Shown: positions 39,574 to 41,700 of the stretch, one piece after another | Position numbering within the stretch: the first letter of the stretch is position 1 | How the letters are laid out: the number at the start of each line of letters is the position of its first letter | Assembly: GCA_934643825.1 (NCBI GenBank) | Contig: CAKUCW010000023.1 | Location: 1-41,700, forward strand | Source: an uncultured Clostridia bacterium | GTDB lineage: Bacteria; Bacillota; Clostridia; Christensenellales; Aristaeellaceae | Length of the DNA stretch: 41,700 nt | Direction of reading: 5' to 3' | The notes under the pieces: generated by a model | The model's database searches: none | Seen by the model: the letters and a program-made list of their open reading frames with translations, nothing else | Told to the model about the DNA's origin: nothing | Translations under genes and position numbers: made by a program

Positions 39574-40014
39574 ATGTATACTGAAAAAGTAATGGATCAT
39601 TTCATGCATCCGCGCAATGTCGGTGAAATCGAGAACGCGAGCGGCGTCGGCACGGTCGGCAACGCCAAGTGCGGCGACATCATGCGTATTTTCCTGGATA
39701 TCGATGAGAATCAGGTTGTGCGCGATGCCAAGTTTAAGACGTTCGGCTGCGGCGCGGCGATTGCGACCAGCTCCATGGCGACGGAAATGATCATCGGCAA
39801 GACGGTTCAGGAAGCGCTGGAAGTCACCAACAAGGCGGTTATGGAAGCGCTGGGCGGTCTGCCGCCGGTCAAGATCCACTGCTCGCTGCTCGCTGAGCAG
39901 GCGGTGCATGCCGCGCTGTGGGATTATGCGCAGAAGAATGGTCTGGTGATTGAAGGACTTAAGCCGCCGGTCAATGACGTGGACGAGCTTGAAGAAGCGC
40001 ATAAAGCGGAGTAA
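39574..40014 (+). CDS. iscU: Fe-S cluster assembly scaffold IscU/NifU N-terminal type
   Basis: A 146-residue scaffold protein. The three ligand cysteines are Cys33 (NAKCGD, with Asp35), Cys59 (TFGCGAA) and Cys103 (IHCSLLAE), as in NifU-type IscU proteins of Clostridia. A [2Fe-2S] or [4Fe-4S] cluster is built on it with sulfur from the upstream desulfurase. Ribosome binding site AAAGGAG. The 134 bases separating it from the desulfurase show no terminator, so cotranscription is likely. It ends near MITE-like copy C. Confidence 0.95.
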   Translation: MYTEKVMDHFMHPRNVGEIENASGVGTVGNAKCGDIMRIFLDIDENQVVRDAKFKTFGCGAAIATSSMATEMIIGKTVQEALEVTNKAVMEALGGLPPVKIHCSLLAEQAVHAALWDYAQKNGLVIEGLKPPVNDVDELEEAHKAE

Positions 40015-40076
40015 TCAGCCGGGAAACGCTGAGCAACGGCGCTTTATGCGATGCTCAAATAAAGCATAAATAAATA

Positions 40077-40263
40077 AGAGCCGCTTCCGAATTTGAAGGA
40101 AGCGGCTCTCAGTTTGTTGGCATAAGCAAACTTGACTTGAATAGCAAAATTAAGAAATTCAGCTATTCTTTCATTTGCGGAAAGGGCTATTCTCCCCCTT
40201 CGGGGGGAGAATAGCTTTTTGTTTACAGTTTGAGCCGCTTCCGATTTTAAAGGAAGCGGCTCT
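40077..40263 (-). mobile_element. terminator-associated MITE-like element, copy C, with duplicated terminator hairpins
   Basis: The core at 40110-40231 (122 bp) is the reverse orientation of copies A and B: CAGTTTGTTGGCATAAGC at the left, GTTTACAGTTT at the right, with the AGCTATTCTCCCCC hairpin and the GAATAGC...GCTATTC stem. Flanking direct repeats of 32-33 bp (40077-40109 and 40231-40263) agree at 30 of 33 positions. Each is a 12-bp (left) or 11-bp (right) hairpin with related loops (GAATTTGAA, GATTTTAAA). On the minus strand the left copy is followed by TTATTTATTT, so it acts as terminator of the repeat-protein gene ending at 40311. Confidence 0.87.
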
Positions 40264-40310
40264 GTTCTGTCTTGAAAGCTAAGCGTAGGTGAGGAAGTTC
40301 TCAGCCTGCT

Positions 40311-41432
40311 TTATGCCGATTCCTGCGCAGGCTCACGCTCGACTTCGTCCGGTGTGGCGATGCTCGGCGTGGGCGTCGGATCCGGTGTGTGAATCGGTTC
40401 GAACGTTTCAATAGGAGAAGTGATTTCCGGAAGCGGCGTGACCTCAGGCTCACGGTTGTATGCGAATGTGTTTTCGCCATCCTGAAGCAGACAGTTCAAA
40501 ACATGTGCATGCGACAAACCGTTGTTGCCGACGACCTGAAGCGACTGCCCCGGTTCGCCGACCTGAGAGGAAGCGTCGCCGCCGATGAGCGAACCGTTCA
40601 GATTGACGTTCGATGCGCCGAAGGCGTCCATCAGAATCAGTGCGCTGCCGCCGTATTCCGTGCCGTTGCCGCCGCGGATATCGCTGTTTACGCCGACGCT
40701 TACGTTGTCGGCAAGCGAAACGATCTGCATGCCGGCGCCGCCGATGGAACCGCCGCCGCCGCGAATGCTTCCCGCGACGGTGACAAAAGCGTTGCCGCTC
40801 AGATCGAACAGGTTCAGCCCGCTGCCGCCGAGCATCAAGCCGTCGCCGCCGCGAATCGAGCCGGAGAGCATCATCGTGCCGTATTCGCCCAGCGACGTGA
40901 CCTCCATGCCGCTGCCGCCGTTTTGACCGCTGCCGCCGCGAACGATGCTTTCAATACTGACGTAGAGATCGCCGCCGCGGTGGGTGAGGGTGAGACCGGT
41001 AGCGCCGGAACCGCCCGTTACGGTGCATTCGCTGTCGATAAGCAGCGTGCCGCTGCCCGTGAAGGTCAATCCGCTTTTTCCGCCTGCGCCTTCCACACGG
41101 ACGCCGCTGCGCAGCTCAATGTTGGAAACGCCGTCGATGACGAAGGAATCGAGCAGATCAAGATTGGAAAAGATGATGGAAGAATCGCTGACATGCAGCC
41201 GACGGATCGCCGCGTTTTCGTTACCGGTGATTTGAATCAAAAACGGTGTTTGCAGCACATCCCCTGTGGCGGTTACATCGCCGGAAACCAGCAGAATGTC
41301 GCCGTCGCGAGCTTCACTGACAAGCGTCAGCAGCTCTTTATAGGTAAAGGCGGGTCCTAATGTACCTGCGCTTACGGACAGGGGAAAAGCGAGCATGACG
41401 AGCAGCAGGGCGAAAGCCCTTTTTATTTTCAT
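40311..41432 (-). CDS. exported glycine-rich repeat protein, probable beta-helix
   Basis: A 373-residue secreted protein. A signal peptide (MKIKRAFALLLVMLAFPLSVSA) is followed by a short strand-rich region and six repeats of about 30 residues (135-310) containing (S/N)xIRGGxG..GG(S/A)(G/A)..: for example GSIRGGDGLMLGGSGLNL and GSIRGGGGSIGGAGMQIV. Alternating hydrophobic residues between glycine turns suggest stacked beta-helix coils as in polymorphic surface proteins or pectate-lyase-like folds. The C-terminus is Pro/Thr-rich (about 330-365) with no sortase motif. Start 41432 is supported by GGGAG; an ATG at 41468 lacks one. Function unknown. Confidence 0.75.
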   Translation of the reverse strand: MKIKRAFALLLVMLAFPLSVSAGTLGPAFTYKELLTLVSEARDGDILLVSGDVTATGDVLQTPFLIQITGNENAAIRRLHVSDSSIIFSNLDLLDSFVIDGVSNIELRSGVRVEGAGGKSGLTFTGSGTLLIDSECTVTGGSGATGLTLTHRGGDLYVSIESIVRGGSGQNGGSGMEVTSLGEYGTMMLSGSIRGGDGLMLGGSGLNLFDLSGNAFVTVAGSIRGGGGSIGGAGMQIVSLADNVSVGVNSDIRGGNGTEYGGSALILMDAFGASNVNLNGSLIGGDASSQVGEPGQSLQVVGNNGLSHAHVLNCLLQDGENTFAYNREPEVTPLPEITSPIETFEPIHTPDPTPTPSIATPDEVEREPAQESA

Positions 41433-41488
41433 CAAAAAACTCCCTTTCGGAGCGCGAAGAGGTTTCACGCGCTGGAAATTTGGACTAT

Positions 41489-41517
41489 ATTATAACATGT
41501 TTCGTCCGGATAGGCAA
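41489..41517 (-). promoter_or_regulatory. sigma-A promoter of the glycine-rich repeat protein
   Basis: On the minus strand, TTGCCT (complement of 41512-41517), 17 bases, TATAAT (complement of 41489-41494) with an extended TGT, about 57 bases before the start. Confidence 0.8.
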
Positions 41518-41574
41518 GTTTGGGTGAAATACGGGTCAGAAGCGTCAAAAAATGAAAAAATTTTCAAAAAACAG

Positions 41575-41603
41575 TTGACAGCCGCCTTCAAAGCTGATAT
41601 AAT
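41575..41603 (+). promoter_or_regulatory. consensus sigma-A promoter of tRNA-Gln
   Basis: Perfect TTGACA (41575-41580), 17-base spacer, perfect TATAAT (41598-41603), 24 bases before the tRNA. Confidence 0.92.
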
Positions 41604-41626
41604 TCTTTCTGTTGAGACAAGTTCAT

Positions 41627-41700
41627 TGGGGAATTGTGTAACGGCAGCACCTACGACTCTGACTCGTATTGTCTAGGTTCGAATCCTAGTTCCCCAGCCA
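41627..41700 (+). tRNA. tRNA-Gln, anticodon CTG
   Basis: The acceptor stem TGGGGAA (41627-41633) pairs with TTCCCCA (41690-41696). Anticodon stem TACGA/TCGTA closes the loop CTCTGAC with anticodon CTG, and the T arm is CTAGGTTCGAATCCTAG. CCA is encoded at 41698-41700, the last bases of the window. More tRNAs may follow beyond the edge. Confidence 0.95.

Noticed and set aside
40389..41360. 323-codon Ala-rich open frame on the plus strand
   Set aside because: Antisense to the glycine-rich repeat protein; its Ala-rich periodicity only mirrors the Gly codons of the real gene, which has a signal peptide, ribosome binding site and promoter.

Overview
The window (mid-50s % GC by eye) looks like a chromosomal segment of a spore-forming, gut-type Clostridia (Bacillota). 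The basis is spo0A, a yunB-like sporulation gene, DnaD plus DnaC/DnaI-type helicase loaders, a CpsB/C/D-type tyrosine phospho-relay, a bile-salt-hydrolase-like enzyme, Gram-positive ribosome binding sites and consensus TTGACA/TATAAT promoters. No integrase, phage module, CRISPR array or intact insertion sequence is visible.

Layout. 1-2245: 3' end of an adhE-type alcohol dehydrogenase, an APH/choline-kinase-fold gene, tRNA-Pro(GGG) and, on the other strand, tRNA-Leu(CAG). 2246-6371: a three-gene minus-strand unit (two family 2 glycosyltransferases and a YdcF-like protein) divergent from a third glycosyltransferase coupled to cobO. 6526-10667: an LCP-family gene, a small exported acidic protein, and Wzz/CpsC-like, CpsD-like tyrosine kinase and CpsB-like phosphatase genes. 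10866-12618: an orphan HPt protein and a bile-salt-hydrolase-like gene on the minus strand. 12883-13329: a basic coiled-coil protein. 13593-20301: an eight-gene cobalamin operon with overlapping genes (cobT, cobU, cobS, a mini-CobU, cobC, cbiB, cobD, cobQ). 20610-24074: DnaD, DnaC/DnaI and an AAA ATPase. 24154-27048: a class A penicillin-binding protein. 27213-29857: yunB-like, a UPF0489 protein, spo0A. 30169-32926 (minus): a BaiA/FabG-like dehydrogenase and glutamine-dependent NAD synthetase. 33146-35550: a membrane protein, recO and a sirtuin. 35739-37518: two paralogous SH3-like exported proteins. 37790-40014: iscR-like, cysteine desulfurase, iscU. 40311-41432: an exported glycine-rich repeat protein. 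41627-41700: tRNA-Gln(CTG).

How the genes work together. The cob operon covers aminopropanol attachment, nucleotide-loop assembly and cobyric acid formation, and cobO supplies adenosylation. No corrin-ring genes are present, so the ring must come from elsewhere in the genome or from salvage. The iscR-nifS-iscU unit is an autoregulated Fe-S assembly module. The LCP, CpsB, CpsC and CpsD genes are the attachment and regulatory half of a surface-polysaccharide pathway.

The most unusual content is non-coding. A 122-129 bp element occurs three times (28.7, 30.0 and 40.1 kb). Each copy is flanked by a direct duplication of a whole transcription-terminator hairpin whose sequence differs from locus to locus, as if the element inserts at terminators and duplicates them. 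A second family of about 87-94 bp repeats (at about 1.4, 10.7, 11.3-11.6 in tandem, and 35.6 kb) has one end next to terminators and carries its own terminator-like hairpin at the other. Together they suggest that intrinsic terminators are a preferred niche for small non-autonomous repeats in this genome.
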